DNA of 64,000 nucleotides from Strongylocentrotus droebachiensis. Its lineage: Eukaryota; Echinodermata; Echinoidea; Camarodonta; Strongylocentrotidae. Below are positions 10,613 through 21,374 of this stretch, piece by piece (positions within the stretch are counted from its first letter, which is position 1; every line of letters begins with the position of its first letter). The translations under genes were made by a program, and so were the position numbers. The notes below the pieces were generated by a model. That model worked only from the letters and a program-made list of their open reading frames with translations. It was not told where the DNA came from and ran no database searches. The stretch spans positions 62,001 to 126,000 of the forward strand of contig JAVYIG010001048.1 of the NCBI GenBank assembly GCA_035222895.1, in the 5' to 3' direction.

Positions 10613-12125
10613 TGTCGATTTGTATCCGTGATTGGGGGGGGGGGTGATAGGTGCCAAAATATTCGGCAATGGATCAAAGTAACCAAGAGGTAGAAGCATG
10701 TGGCAGGTTGCACCCCCTTCCTTTCAAGTTATTAACTTTTTCAAGTCACTCTCAATAAAGATAACATTTCAGAGAATATAAGAGTGGTAATACAATTAAT
10801 AACATATGCTAAATGTAAGTCCTGACTATTGCCTGCAGTGTAGGCCTACCAGACTGATATCATCTATTTTTAAACTAAATTTAGACATTCAAAAAAAAAA
10901 ATCCAATGGTGAGGGATATCAACTTGTGAAAGTATTATGTTACCAGTGGGCGCATGCATTAATAAGCAGCCAGGAAAGGTTCATGTAGATAGACAAATAT
11001 TTATTTCCTGGTGATAGAAACATACATTTTATGAATATTGATGTCTCGAAACAACATTCATCGTGAAAAACCCATTCCAATATTCTGTGTAGGGTGATCT
11101 CAAAAAAACATAGTTCTCATTAGTAAATGAAAAACATATTGCTTTTGGTTCTTCATTTGACTCTCTTCCTTCTTTAATTCAACAAACTGGATCCTCTCGG
11201 CGGCAAACTCAATTCAATGAAACAGAATATCACTGATGCAAGATTTGGTTCTCAAAATGACAGAAAACGTCCACTCCTGATCTCATACAAACTGTCTGTT
11301 TCTTAAAAACATAATATAAAACTTACGTTCCAACTACCAGCAACACACTTCCATTATCTCCTTTTTCACCCAGATATACTTATCATACCAGATACGCTCT
11401 AAAATATAAGCATAATATTTTCCCTAAGGCCCTGACCAGAGCACTATTTTTTTCTTCAAAAACTATAACCAGTCTTAGAAGGTGCATTATTATTGGAAGG
11501 GTGTTATACAAAAAACTTCAAAATTAATAACATTCTAACCTTCGAAACACCTTAGCTATATTATGCCTGTTACGTTTGAATACAACACATAGGCCTACAT
11601 CAGCTTTTCAATAAAACAAAAATAAGTTGTGACATAATATCTTTCTCCAAAATATCGAACTAGAGTATTCTGTTGTATTGCTTGTTTATGTACATACAAA
11701 GAGCTTATTTTCAAGAGGCACTAGATCCATGTGTCTAACTTAAGAAAGTACTCTTTGTTTACCCGATTTTGTTCAGGTGTCTATATAAAATTGTTATTTA
11801 AAGATGCATGTGTTCATTATTTCTCTTGTTATTTAGGTCAATAATTTTGTTCGAGGTAAATAGAGGAAAATGTTTATCATTATCTCCATTTGCTATCAAA
11901 AGATTTTGCTCCTTTCGGAAAAAAGCTCTTCAAATGTTTTACATGTAGAGATGTAAATAAACAAAGAAATGGATGAAATCAATAAAACAAAAAAGATACT
12001 GAGTATGAATCAGGGAACAAACTGAAAGTTTCGTCTCCTACATGCTGTCATTTGGACGAAACCGTCTTTCTCTTACCTTTCTTCCTTTTCTCTTTCCCCT
12101 TCTTTTTTTGCCTCTGCCCGTTTCT
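10613..12125. other. No gene seen
   Basis: AT-rich unique-looking sequence with a short G run near 10627. The open frame at 10806-10988 has no recognisable domain. No inverted or tandem structure stands out. Confidence 0.45.
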
Positions 12126-12139
12126 TCCCCTTTTCTCTT

Positions 12140-12625
12140 TTTAACAGGTAGCAAGCCCATATGGGGCCCCGTGCCCATATGGCATATGGGGATTATCTGG
12201 GTTACATGTGACATCTGCGCTAATGTATCCCATATGGAGCCAATATTTAGTAACCCATATGGGATCTATCTGGGCCAGCCCTTATGGGTCCCACATGGGA
12301 ATGAGCTGGGCGTACACATAATGGGTAGAATATGAATATGCCCATATGAGTAACACATGGGGAAAATTTGGGTTAACCCACATGGGATATTTGTGGGTTA
12401 ACCAATATGGGTACCAGATGGGATTAAGCTGGGCATACCCATTTGGGCCGAGTTTGGTATGGGTCCTATCTGGGTCCCATCTGTCTTATATGGGTTTACC
12501 CATGGGTCCCATATCCTTCTTGGGTGCATATGCCTTAGGGCCCCGATGGTTTTCCATATGGGGCCCATGTTTCAGAGAATATGGGACCTACGTGGGTCCC
12601 ACATGGGTTTGCTACCTGGGTTATT
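12140..12625 (+). repeat. CATATGGG/GGGTCCCA-rich degenerate array
   Basis: Over about 480 bp the palindrome CCCATATGGG and relatives (CCCACATGGG, CCCATGGG, ACCAATATGGG, GGGTCCCA) recur every 10-30 bp. Overlapping frames translate to strings such as GPIWV, HMGPTW and YLGYY. Such proteins are repeat translation, not genes. The array starts after a CT-rich tract and ends at another CT tract (12630-12670). Confidence 0.85.
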
Positions 12626-13700
12626 ATCCTCTCTGTCTCTCATTATCTCTCTCTCCCACTCTCTCCTTCTTTTTTGCACTTTTGCGCTTCGCGCTTAACA
12701 TTTGGCTTGTTGCTTTTTAACGCTGCGGCTTTGCATTTGGCGCACTGCATTTCTATGATGCTGTTGATTGAATAAATTCATCTATTCCTGATGAAGCCGT
12801 ATTAGTGCGGTACGGTATGTCACTGAAACAGCTCCCGTAGGATTTTTGTGCCAAAGTTGATTTTTTTTTGTTGCTGTTTGGGCTTCAAAAGGGTCGCAAT
12901 TGGCCAAAAATGATGGGGTCCAAATTTTCAGATCCCTCCTTCATTTCCTGGGGGGTCCTAGACCGGGAGCCAGTGGGGGTCAACCTAGCTGGGAAGGAAA
13001 CCAATTTTCATTTACACAGATGTAAAGATCGCATAGCTCCACATAACAAATTGACCGTCTGGCATGTTCTAAGTGGTGGGTGTGGCCAGGGAGACGCCCC
13101 CACCAAAAAAATGGCCCTTTTGACGACAAAATAGTATTATGTAAATAATATTTTAAGAAAACCTTAAACCACCATGAGTTTGGTGTCATATGAAAGAGAG
13201 TTAAATTATCTACATTTTGATACCAATTTCAAAGAATTTGGGATTAATTAACATCGCAAATTTAAGTAAAAAACATGATTTTTGTGATTTTTTTTTGAAA
13301 AATTGAATTTTATCAAAAAACATTATTTTCCATATATCAAAATCGGAGAATTGCATTTTTTCATAACTTTCCAGGAATTTGCTTATTTACAACTACAATA
13401 TCCTGTGCTAGGGATAGGTTTATATGTCGTTTCAATAAAAAGTTATAGCAATCCAAATTTATTGATTTGATTTCCACAAAAACAACATTTTTGCCCACAT
13501 GTGTATTAACTGTATGCATATACGTGCATTAGTGTATAAGGACCTGTTTGGTGTGTTTACATCGAGTTTTAAAGATAACTTTGAACTAAAACCTCTAATC
13601 ACCATGTATTTGGTGTCAAAAGAGGGATAATTAAAATACCTTCATTCTGATATCAATTTCAATGAGTGATGTAGTGTGTCATAATCTTGCCAATGCCCAA
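12626..13700. repeat. AT-rich segment with two direct repeats about 420 bp apart
   Basis: 13157-13240 and 13578-13667 share ACC(T)(T)AA.CACCATG.(A/G)TTTGGTGTCA, a GA-rich piece and ATT.TGATA(C/T)CAATTTCAA, diverged by point changes. A short segment near 12780-12815 (CTGATGAAGCCGTATTAGTGCGG) resembles retroelement 3' ends but is too short to classify. No gene was seen. Confidence 0.5.
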
Positions 13701-15196
13701 GACAAGTTAGTGCATCGATCAACATCTATATAATATAATATAATTTCGCCATATTTGGTTTAATGGTTTATTTAAATTCGGACAAGTTATACAAAAAAGG
13801 GCGACCACTCACTGGAAGCATTGCAAAAGTACAGATTTACAGTTTTGGAATACTCTATACACTTTTAAACTGTTTTAAGAAAAAAAAATCACGAAAGAAA
13901 AGTATCACTACTTCATAGAACCCATATATTACTTTCCATCATTAAGGATTCAAGACATAATGAAAAGATGCATGAATACCAAAACACTTTAACCAAATAC
14001 AAATATTTTGTCCGCTATACTGTACAAATGAATTGGAGAGGAAATAGCCAAAATGAAAAACAAATGATATTTAAAACACAGAGTGAGTATAGGTATACGT
14101 ATAATAATTTATTGTCCTTTTCAGGAAATTGGGTTTCCACTGGTTACAGAGTATTACAATACAAATATATAGATGAAATAGTACAGGACAGTGATAAACA
14201 TACACATATGATAAACATACATAATAAATGAGGTAATATATAATGTAAGCCACGGTATATATGGTGGTTATAGAGGTAATATCAGAGGTGGCAACAAATA
14301 AACAATGTCTTACAAGTATGGTCCTTCCATGGACCTAACACATGGAACTCCAAACCGACGAAGGGATGCTGCCACGACCAACATTAAAGATAAGGGTGAG
14401 TCCTGGTTTAAAAAAAATGAATTCTCACCGAATCAAACGAAACTTAGACTGAATGTTCAAGATTACAAATACATGTCATTTGCCAAACAATTTTGGTAGA
14501 AAATGTATACTGGCTGAGTAATGAGCATAGAAAGATTAGTAAATCAAGGTTTAGTAGCCCCGACACCATTTATGTAGTCACATATACATCTTTATGTGTA
14601 CAGTGCTTGTTAATTTACCACACCTTTTCTTTCACAATGTAATCGGATGCCCAGAACTCTAATCTATCTTTAACTGTACTGCGTCTGTTTCGTTACTTTG
14701 TTCTTTTTTATATTAAATTTTATGTTTTTATGTTTTTGTCTTCTTCTTGTTTCTTGTTTTCGGATCTGGGAGATGTTGTTGTTGTTGTTTGTTCTGTTAG
14801 TATTTTGTCTCTCTGTTTTTCTTAGCTGCAATTGACAAAACCTGGTCAGAATTGCTGGTCTATTGTTGTATGGCATATGAATCTGTTTATGCAAATGTTA
14901 TTTTTAATGTGCTATATAATATAAACATGTACATTAAAAAAAAAGAGATACAAATTTATAAAATTATATACACTGTCTATTTACAATTTATGTATTTATA
15001 TGATCAGTATGTTACAAAAAGTATGTATCAGTTGATTATCAATTATTTATATGAAATGTTGCAAGTCGTTTAAAAAAAAAACAGAAAAAGGTGTGTAAAA
15101 AGTTGTTTTGCTAATATAACAAAGAGCGAAATTCTTGACCTCGCTTTTAGAGCTCACTATAAAAAATATCTGCAAGACACTTCTGATACTGCATGG
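13701..15196. other. AT-rich intergenic sequence downstream of the transporter gene
   Basis: No domain-bearing open frame apart from the low-confidence exon at 14305-14395. A relic of the dispersed family seen at 32831-33225 lies at 14572-14683. Any 3' untranslated region of the transporter must fall near 15000-15196. I find no AATAAA on the minus strand in the first 300 bases after the stop. Confidence 0.4.
14305..14395 (+). CDS. Possible first coding exon, product unknown
   Basis: An ATG in the context AAACAATG opens a frame beginning MSYKYGPSMDLTHGTPNRRR that runs 30 codons to AAGG followed by GTGAGTCC, a good splice donor. The peptide is basic and not low-complexity, unlike its surroundings, but I do not recognise it. 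No matching acceptor exon was identified downstream, and the adjacent gene is on the other strand. It could be chance. Confidence 0.2.
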
Positions 15197-15318
15197 TCAG
15201 GCGGGGTTTGCTTTCGGTCTGTATCTCACGACCACTATGAGGAGGAGAACGATGACGTCGATGAAAGCTAATAGTTTGAACGTTGCGTCGTAAGACGAGA
15301 AGCGATCCGCAGTCATGC
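15197..15318 (-). CDS. Transporter exon 5 (TM12 and C-terminus)
   Basis: Acceptor TTGTTTTTGCAG. Encodes GMTADRFSSYDATFKLLAFI, then a hydrophobic TM12 and a basic tail RYRPKANPA with TGA at 15197-15199. The (G)xxxDR/T..YD..F pattern before the last helix is the usual MCT C-terminal layout. The tail is short for the family. Confidence 0.85.
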
Positions 15319-16567
15319 CTGCAAAAACAATGGGAGAAATTTGAATAGACCATTTTCATATGAATACCAATGAATGAATCCTTTACATTACAGTCAATTG
15401 ATCAATCACTAGTTTGCTCTAATTTCATTTATTGTGTTATCTTATTAAAACCTGAGCGGAATGTTCTTCTTTAGAAAGAGTGATCCACAATTCAATCCAA
15501 TCTATTTGTTCAAAATTAAAACGAGGCCTTTTAACCGCTTGATGCGCAATGAAAAAAAATCACTTGTGAAAATTCTTTCCATGACATATATTGTGTTAGT
15601 GAATATTCATTTGATGATGACTATTCGATTTTAATAGATAGTAATGTATATACATTTGAACCCCCCCCCCCCCCCCCCCCACCCGAGATTGTCTTAAGCA
15701 GGGCTCCCACTTAGCCGAGTTGTATTAGCGAGTTATGGCGAGTTGTGGTGAGTTGCCTCAAAGTGGCACTCGCAATAACTCGCGAACAATTCGGTATGGC
15801 TTAGCGTAACTCTTTACAACATTCCACGACTCTCCTCGAAGTCGCGAGCAGTTCCAAAATTTTGAACATGCTCAAGAATTTCCCCCGATTCGCGCTGCAC
15901 TCTTCATAACTCGAAGCAACTAGCCACCTTATGAAGAGTGCAGCGCGAGCTTGTTACGAGTAATGCGAGTATATTACGAGTGTAAAGCGAGTTCACCTCG
16001 AATAACAACGAATTCATCTCGAGTAACAACGAATCAGTGAAAACTTTGAACATGTTCAAAATTTTCGCTGATTCGTTGTAGCTCGTGGTGAACTTGCTTA
16101 ACACTCGTAATGTACTCGCATTACTCGTAACAAGCTCGCGCTGCTCTCTTCATAACTCTTAGCAACTCGCCACCTTATGAGGAGTGCAGCGCGACCTTGT
16201 TTCGAGTAATGCGTGTATATTACGAGTGTAGGCGAGTTCACCTTGAATTGCAACGAATCGGGGAAATTTTTTGAACATGTTCAATATTTTGGAACTGCTC
16301 GCGACTTCGAGGAGAGTCGTGGAATGTTGTAAAGAGTTACGCTAAGCCATACCGAATTGTTCGCGAGTTATTGCGAGTGCCTCTTTGAGGCAACTCACCA
16401 CAACTCGCCATAACTCGCTAATACAACTCGGCTAAGTGGGAGCCCTGCTTTTCTCTGCATACAGCTTACTCCCTATAATAAAGGGATAGAGCAACGTCGA
16501 TCTGGCGCTGCTCAGTGGCTGCCGGGCTCACGATCAATTGGGCAAAATTTGGAGTGGACTATTAGGC

Positions 16568-16619
<52 letters not shown>

Positions 16620-19600
16620 ATTGCTGCCTTCTATCGCCATCATTCTACTAGTTGTCTGCTTTTGACATCTGGTATATGTCTTCCTCCAATGGGCGTGGCC
16701 TTGATATCCAAGGCTTCCAGCATCGCTCATAATATGTCAATTTATCCCACAATAACCGGTATGAAACTATACTTCAAACCTACTAAAATATTTTATTTTT
16801 GTAAACAGTTAGAACTATTCATTTCTTAATCATGCCATAGTAATTGAATTCCAAAACAACGGTAAGAATCTTGGGGAGGGTGCATTATTAAAATTCGGTT
16901 GCTCTTATCAAATCATTCTTTTTGCTTTAATGAAGGTTATCTTTCTGGAAGCATCATGAAAACAATGTAAAAAATATTGTATTCAATTAAAATTATTTTA
17001 AAAGGCCATTTTTTTAAATTGCGATTGCTTAAGGAAATATATTTGAATGGCCAATTTTTAAATAGGATTGTAGTGATTCTTTACCACATAAATAGCCGCC
17101 AAGAAACAACCCGAATCCGATAAATATTTGGTCGACTGCATAGGCAACATCAAACTTCTCGGGAGACGCTCTATCCCTCACAACCAGCTGTCCTAACACC
17201 GACCGAACTGATATCGACATTGCGGAGATACATGACGTCGACAACATGACGTAGTAGTTGAAGAAATAAACGTCGCAAAGAAGAGCGGCGATGTTCAGGA
17301 TTGTAGCGAAGAGATAGAGAGTGACAGGTTTGACGAGGCTGTTGGTAAGGACGCCTGCCGCAGCCCTGCTTAAGGCAGTCCCTATTGCAGCTGAGAAAGT
17401 GACGATAATGGTGTTCCGGACAGAGATCCCCCTCTGCAGAGCATGGGGTACAAGAAAGGAGTGCCAGCCGCTCCAAACAATATCAAACGCGAAACTTACA
17501 CAAAGTATCACATTGAACACAGGATCCACGTAAAAATCTGATTGGCGAAGGCTGTTGGCGATTGAACGAACAACTCCAATATCATCACTGTTGTCACCTT
17601 TCAAGAAAAGTTAATTGTAAAGGCAGAAAAATGAATAAACAAGTAATTGAATATCCGAAATACATTTGGTATGTTTTTGTTCCTCTTCACAGTACACATG
17701 GTTCATGACGGTCTAATTTTTCTTATACCAATTATTAAAGATAAAATGATACAAAAATAGACATTATTATTTAAAATTCCCCTCTTATCATAAAGACTAT
17801 TATATAATTCAAAGAGTAGAAAATGGTATGAGTATTGAGCTGTATATAATTAGTTTCCTGTCCTCTTAACCCTAATAAGGCCGGGGGGGGCCATTATGGC
17901 CCCCCCTCCCCCCTCCACGATTTTTCTGATTGTTCGAGAACGCATATGGATGGCGCCTCGCCGCTCGCTGACTTTTTTCTTAAGAGTCTTGCGCATCTTT
18001 AAAAAAAAAAAAAAAATCGGACCTATAGTTACAAGGTCACGTGACCTTTTGTCTTTGCATGTCAGCCCGAAAATCGCTCATTTTTGTGATTTGTGTACAA
18101 AACATATGGAAATGTCATTTTTCCTAAAAATAGGTCAAACATTGGTTATTGGGTCTTGTTAAAAGTTTAAGTGGTTGTTTTGGGAGTCAAAATAGTTGAA
18201 TTGTAGGAAGAAATGAAAAAAAAAAAAAAAACAATAACATACATAAGTTAAAAAAACAATGAAATACAAAAGAAATTATAAAAACAAGAGATAACATAAG
18301 GAATAAGCTGGCTCTTCCGAATTTTTTTGTCGTATTATTGTTCCAAATGGTCTAATGAATATATGTAGTGAAAACGAATGCTTAAATATGAATAATATAG
18401 GATTTATGGGTAAAAATGTGATTTGATGACGTTATTTGCATAAATTACCATAAATATGCAAATGAGGGATTTTTTTCAAAAAATTGAAATTATCATATTG
18501 TTCTATACACTTCACTTGACATGCGTGCAAATTTTCGCGGAGATCGGCCGTTTCACGGCCGAGATCTTAGGGGGGGGGGGCCATAATGCCCCCCCCCCCC
18601 GGCCGTAGTAAGACTTCAAATAGCCCGGCCTTATTAGGGTTAACACAGTTCGTCCTTCGAAGGGTGGGTATTTAAAACCCTCGACCGTTTCCAAAATAAT
18701 AAAATCTGTTTCCGAGGTGGGGCACCTGCATTATCAATCAAAGCATTTCTGTTTAAGTATAACAGGATAACATCTTGCTGACAACAAATTTATAATTCAT
18801 GCCAGTCTTCTTAGACTAGACAATCTCGGCTACAGCCCACGAGACCGATAGCCCACGAGACTTACGATGTAGGTCTAGCGAATCTTCTGACAAACTGTCA
18901 CCATGGCCGAAGGCCTATGAGACCAAAAGGATACACGACCGACATGTTGGACTTCTTGGCCTTTTGACAGCATTTGTAAAGGTTCACGAGACCGATAATG
19001 TCGGTCGCATGAAACTGCCGGTCTCTTGGGCTGTCGTTCTACTAATATTTTCCGGTCGATCTCACCCTTTGTGTCCTGACAGGTGCTACTTTTGCATTCT
19101 ACCCCCTCGTTACCCCCTGGGGGCGAATTTGGGACACGTCGAAAACCTTTTCTCTGTTTGCTACTCTCATCTGTATACAAATTAATTGCCATTCCAACTG
19201 GGATAATATTAGCCATCAGAGCGCTTATGATGAGCAGTCCTCCTCTCCATCCGTAAGCTTCACGCAGGAGTTCAGCTAAGAGCGGTAACAGAACCATTCC
19301 GGCACCATATCCAGTCAAACCAAGGCTGTAAAGTAGGTTGAAATTCTCCTTAGCCACACGGTGCAACGTCATGGTACAACATATCATGACTATACAGTTT
19401 CCAAGACCTGTTTAACATCAAAAGAAAACATGTGGGACGATTTACATTAAATTACTATATCTAGATATAAAGCATAATCACTCAATTAGATGTACGCCAT
19501 GTTTCAGAGAAGGTATATCGTACCTACCTAGCCAGGTAGGTATATCATAATGTATCAATATGCTAGCTTTCTGATTTGGCAGAGCTGCGGGCATTCAGCT

Positions 19601-21374
19601 ATAAGGGAGTTTACAGATAGCACATGGTACAAATGACCCCAAATATTCACAGATCTTTTACACATGGAGAAGTTCCACTTTGAGCATATTAGAATAATAA
19701 CTGCCAAAGTCCTAAATGTGCTTCATGAATACCATTTGTTTGCCCTCTTGAAAAGAATACTTCTACCTGCGTATCATAGAATGTACCGTTGGTGCATAAA
19801 TCAATAATGTTACATAACTTTCATGAGCGCATATCCAGTATTCATCTCTGTGGGTTTTACCTTTTTGGTACAAATGACCTTTATCTGCCCATGCGCAGAT
19901 TGTATCTGTAAATTCCCTTATTATACCGCTACGTCTACATTACCAGACAATAGCAAACACTTTAGCGAGCAGTTGCTATTTTGTACGTCAAACAATTACA
20001 AATAAATGCGCATAATATTCACAGTGCAAACGCACAATAAAATGTCATCAGTACGCAAACTATTTCTTTGGAGATATTCGATATTCGAGAAGCGAAAAGA
20101 ATGATTTGATGAGAGTAGGTTAATTTACATTCCCCTTCGAACTCTTTACGAAAAAAATATAATGTAATCAACGGTTTGGTTAAAAAAAAAGGGAGTTTAA
20201 ACATTTTTAGTAGGTTCAATAGACAGCTTCTTACCGGTTATTGAGAGATAGATTGAAATTTGAGCGTTGCTGGTTGCCATGGATGTCAAGGCCACGCCCA
20301 TCGGAGCGAGACATGTACCAGATATCAAAATCAGACGACGAGTCGAACGGTGACGAAAGAGGGCAGCAATGATCGGACCTGTATGCAGACAAGAACACTC
20401 TCAATTTATATACAGTCTCTATGTATATCAAATAGTTATCATCAAATGAATATTCATTTGGTAATATATTACAATAATATTATTATCATCGATTATTTAG
20501 GAGAGCTATAAACAAAAACAAAATACCATTGAGCTTACAAAATAACAGATTGTGAAAGGAAACATAACTTTTCACAATCTGTATGCTTCCTAAAATAGGT
20601 AAATCGTATTAAATTACGAAAGAAAGAAGTATGTTTTAAGGATCTTTTGAAAGTGTCAAGTCAGGTTAATTTGTTGATGGAAAGGGGGATATTGTTCCAC
20701 GTTTTCAAATAAACCACTGTCAAATAAGAATCTGGATTTGGGAATATTTAAGTTATGATTTTCAGTTGTTGAGCGAAGCTTCCGAGCTGGTTTATATATA
20801 CTTGGAGGGTTTCATTCTGAGGGACTCAGGCTAATGAGCAAGTTTTACACCAGGATAAAACATCTGACGTCACGATCCGTCTATATCAAGTAGTACTATT
20901 CTCAGATACTCATAAAAAGTTATGTGCGGTACCGTACAGTGCAGATATGCATGAGTAGATCTGAACATTTAAGCTTTAGCGATAAAAGATGGAATAAATA
21001 AAAAAAATCTTTGTTTTCTGCCGTAATTAGTTACTGCTCAAGTTTCAGATACACATTTCCAAGATATCTAGTACATGTTAAGGTGCTTCCCAGACGGAGA
21101 CCACGGAATTAAAAAACTAAGCAAGAAAACAGGCCTCGGCCCATGGTCTAATATGAATAATTGAGATTACATTCTCACCTGGAAAGTGGCAGAATGCAAC
21201 GAAGAGACCAAGAGCAATTCCGATATTCGTCGATGTAGTTCCAATACTAATGTTGATATCTTCCAAGTAAATTCCAATGGTCTTGATAATACCTATACTA
21301 CTGGATGTCCTTAAGAAGGTACACACCACCAAAGGTAAACTTGGAGAAGTTAAAATCTCATGAAAACGACCCAT
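15197..21374 (-). CDS. Monocarboxylate-transporter-like protein (SLC16/MFS), five exons
   Basis: Joining 21374-21179, 20378-20235, 19407-19066, 17597-17085 and 15318-15197 gives one open frame of 438 residues. All junctions are AG/GT and phase 1. The protein is a plausible plasma-membrane MFS carrier with about 12 membrane segments and a cytoplasmic loop near residues 182-248. Family signs are the FPGPIIAALFRH stretch after TM2, ITGLGNCIVM in TM4, and YGWRG (165-169) before TM6, all in SLC16 order. The N-terminal DGGWGW-type motif before TM1 is missing. In TM8 the Arg (R305) is present, but the position four residues earlier is T301, where lactate-carrying MCT1 has Asp. Substrate therefore cannot be inferred. 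Orphan MCTs of the 9/12/13/14 type are the closest guess. Confidence 0.85.
15699..16447. mobile_element. 749-bp foldback element in transporter intron 4 (CAG...CTG ends)
   Basis: Ends are CAGGGCTCCCACTTAGCCGA and its exact complement. Arms of about 370 bp pair almost to the centre. Inside, nested palindromes around GAACATG(T/C)TC recur near 15865, 16044 and 16276, so the element can fold in several registers. CAGGG...CCCTG termini are common in hAT elements, but no 8-bp duplication is visible, so the class is tentative. There is no coding capacity. A run of 20 C sits 18 bases upstream. Confidence 0.88.
16570..16618 (+). repeat. (ATT)n microsatellite
   Basis: About 16 uninterrupted ATT units that end exactly where the inverted exon copy begins. 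Confidence 0.95.
16620..16758 (+). pseudogene. Inverted, partial copy of transporter exon 2 inside intron 4
   Basis: The sequence matches the exon at 20235-20378 from its fourth codon to the splice donor, but on the opposite strand. About 112 of 136 aligned bases agree by hand count, with one 3-base insertion. The frame stays open (IAAFYRHHST ... PPMGVALISK ... PTITG) and the CCG/GT donor is kept. The exon's first eight bases and its acceptor are missing, replaced by the (ATT)n tract. No other exon of a second gene copy is seen nearby on the plus strand, so it is most likely a relic of an inverted duplication. Confidence 0.8.
17085..17597 (-). CDS. Transporter exon 4 (TM7-TM11)
   Basis: Residues 228-399. 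Starts in the acidic end of the loop (GDNSDD), then five hydrophobic segments. RGIS (283-286) and the TM8 Arg (305) follow the SLC16 pattern. Donor TGTG followed by GTAAAG. Without splicing the frame would run to a stop at 17029, adding residues unlike any MCT. Confidence 0.88.
17870..18639. mobile_element. 770-bp piggyBac-type non-autonomous element in transporter intron 3
   Basis: TTAA flanks both sides (17866-17869 and 18640-18643). The element begins CCCTAATAAGGCCGGG and ends with the reverse complement. TTAA target duplication with CCC termini is the hallmark of piggyBac. Next to each end is a G/C homopolymer block around CCAT(A/T)ATGG. The interior has no transposase frame. Confidence 0.88.
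19066..19407 (-). CDS. Transporter exon 3 (TM4-TM6 and loop)
   Basis: Residues 114-228. Encodes TM4, the LHRVAKENFNLLYSLGLTGYG segment (TM5), YGWRG, TM6 and the first half of a hydrophilic, Lys/Pro-rich loop. Donor AAGG followed by GTGAGATC keeps the frame into exon 4. The open frame continues past this donor to 18875, but that part lacks family similarity and is read as intron. Confidence 0.83.
20235..20378 (-). CDS. Transporter exon 2 (TM3)
   Basis: 48 codons, residues 66-114. It encodes GPIIAALFRHRSTRRL, the loop leading from TM2, then TM3 and the start of TM4. Acceptor CTGCATACAG; donor CCG followed by GTAAGA. A diverged inverted copy lies at 16620-16758. Confidence 0.88.
21179..21374 (-). 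CDS. Transporter exon 1 (start codon, TM1-TM2)
   Basis: The start ATG has a strong context (CCTACCATGG). It encodes residues 1-65, a short N-tail, then hydrophobic TM1 and TM2 ending CHFPG. The donor is CAG followed by GTGAGA. An acceptor-like TTTTATCATAG lies at 21381-21391, just upstream of the ATG, so an untranslated exon may precede it. Confidence 0.8.

Noticed and set aside
12042..12775. Overlapping frames rich in GPIW/HMGPTW strings
   Set aside because: Products of the CATATGGG array; three overlapping frames give similar strings, as expected from a short repeat.
12776..12815. Penelope-like element 3' end (CTGATGAAGCC...)
   Set aside because: Only about 25 bases of resemblance and no reverse transcriptase nearby.
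16512..16730. Minus-strand frame with an asparagine run
   Set aside because: It is the antisense of the inverted transporter exon copy plus (ATT)n. The meaningful reading is on the plus strand.
18875..19065. Extension of transporter exon 3 to the stop at 18875
   Set aside because: Sequence past the GTGAGA donor loses SLC16 similarity, whereas splicing at 19066 restores an in-frame join to the rest of the carrier.
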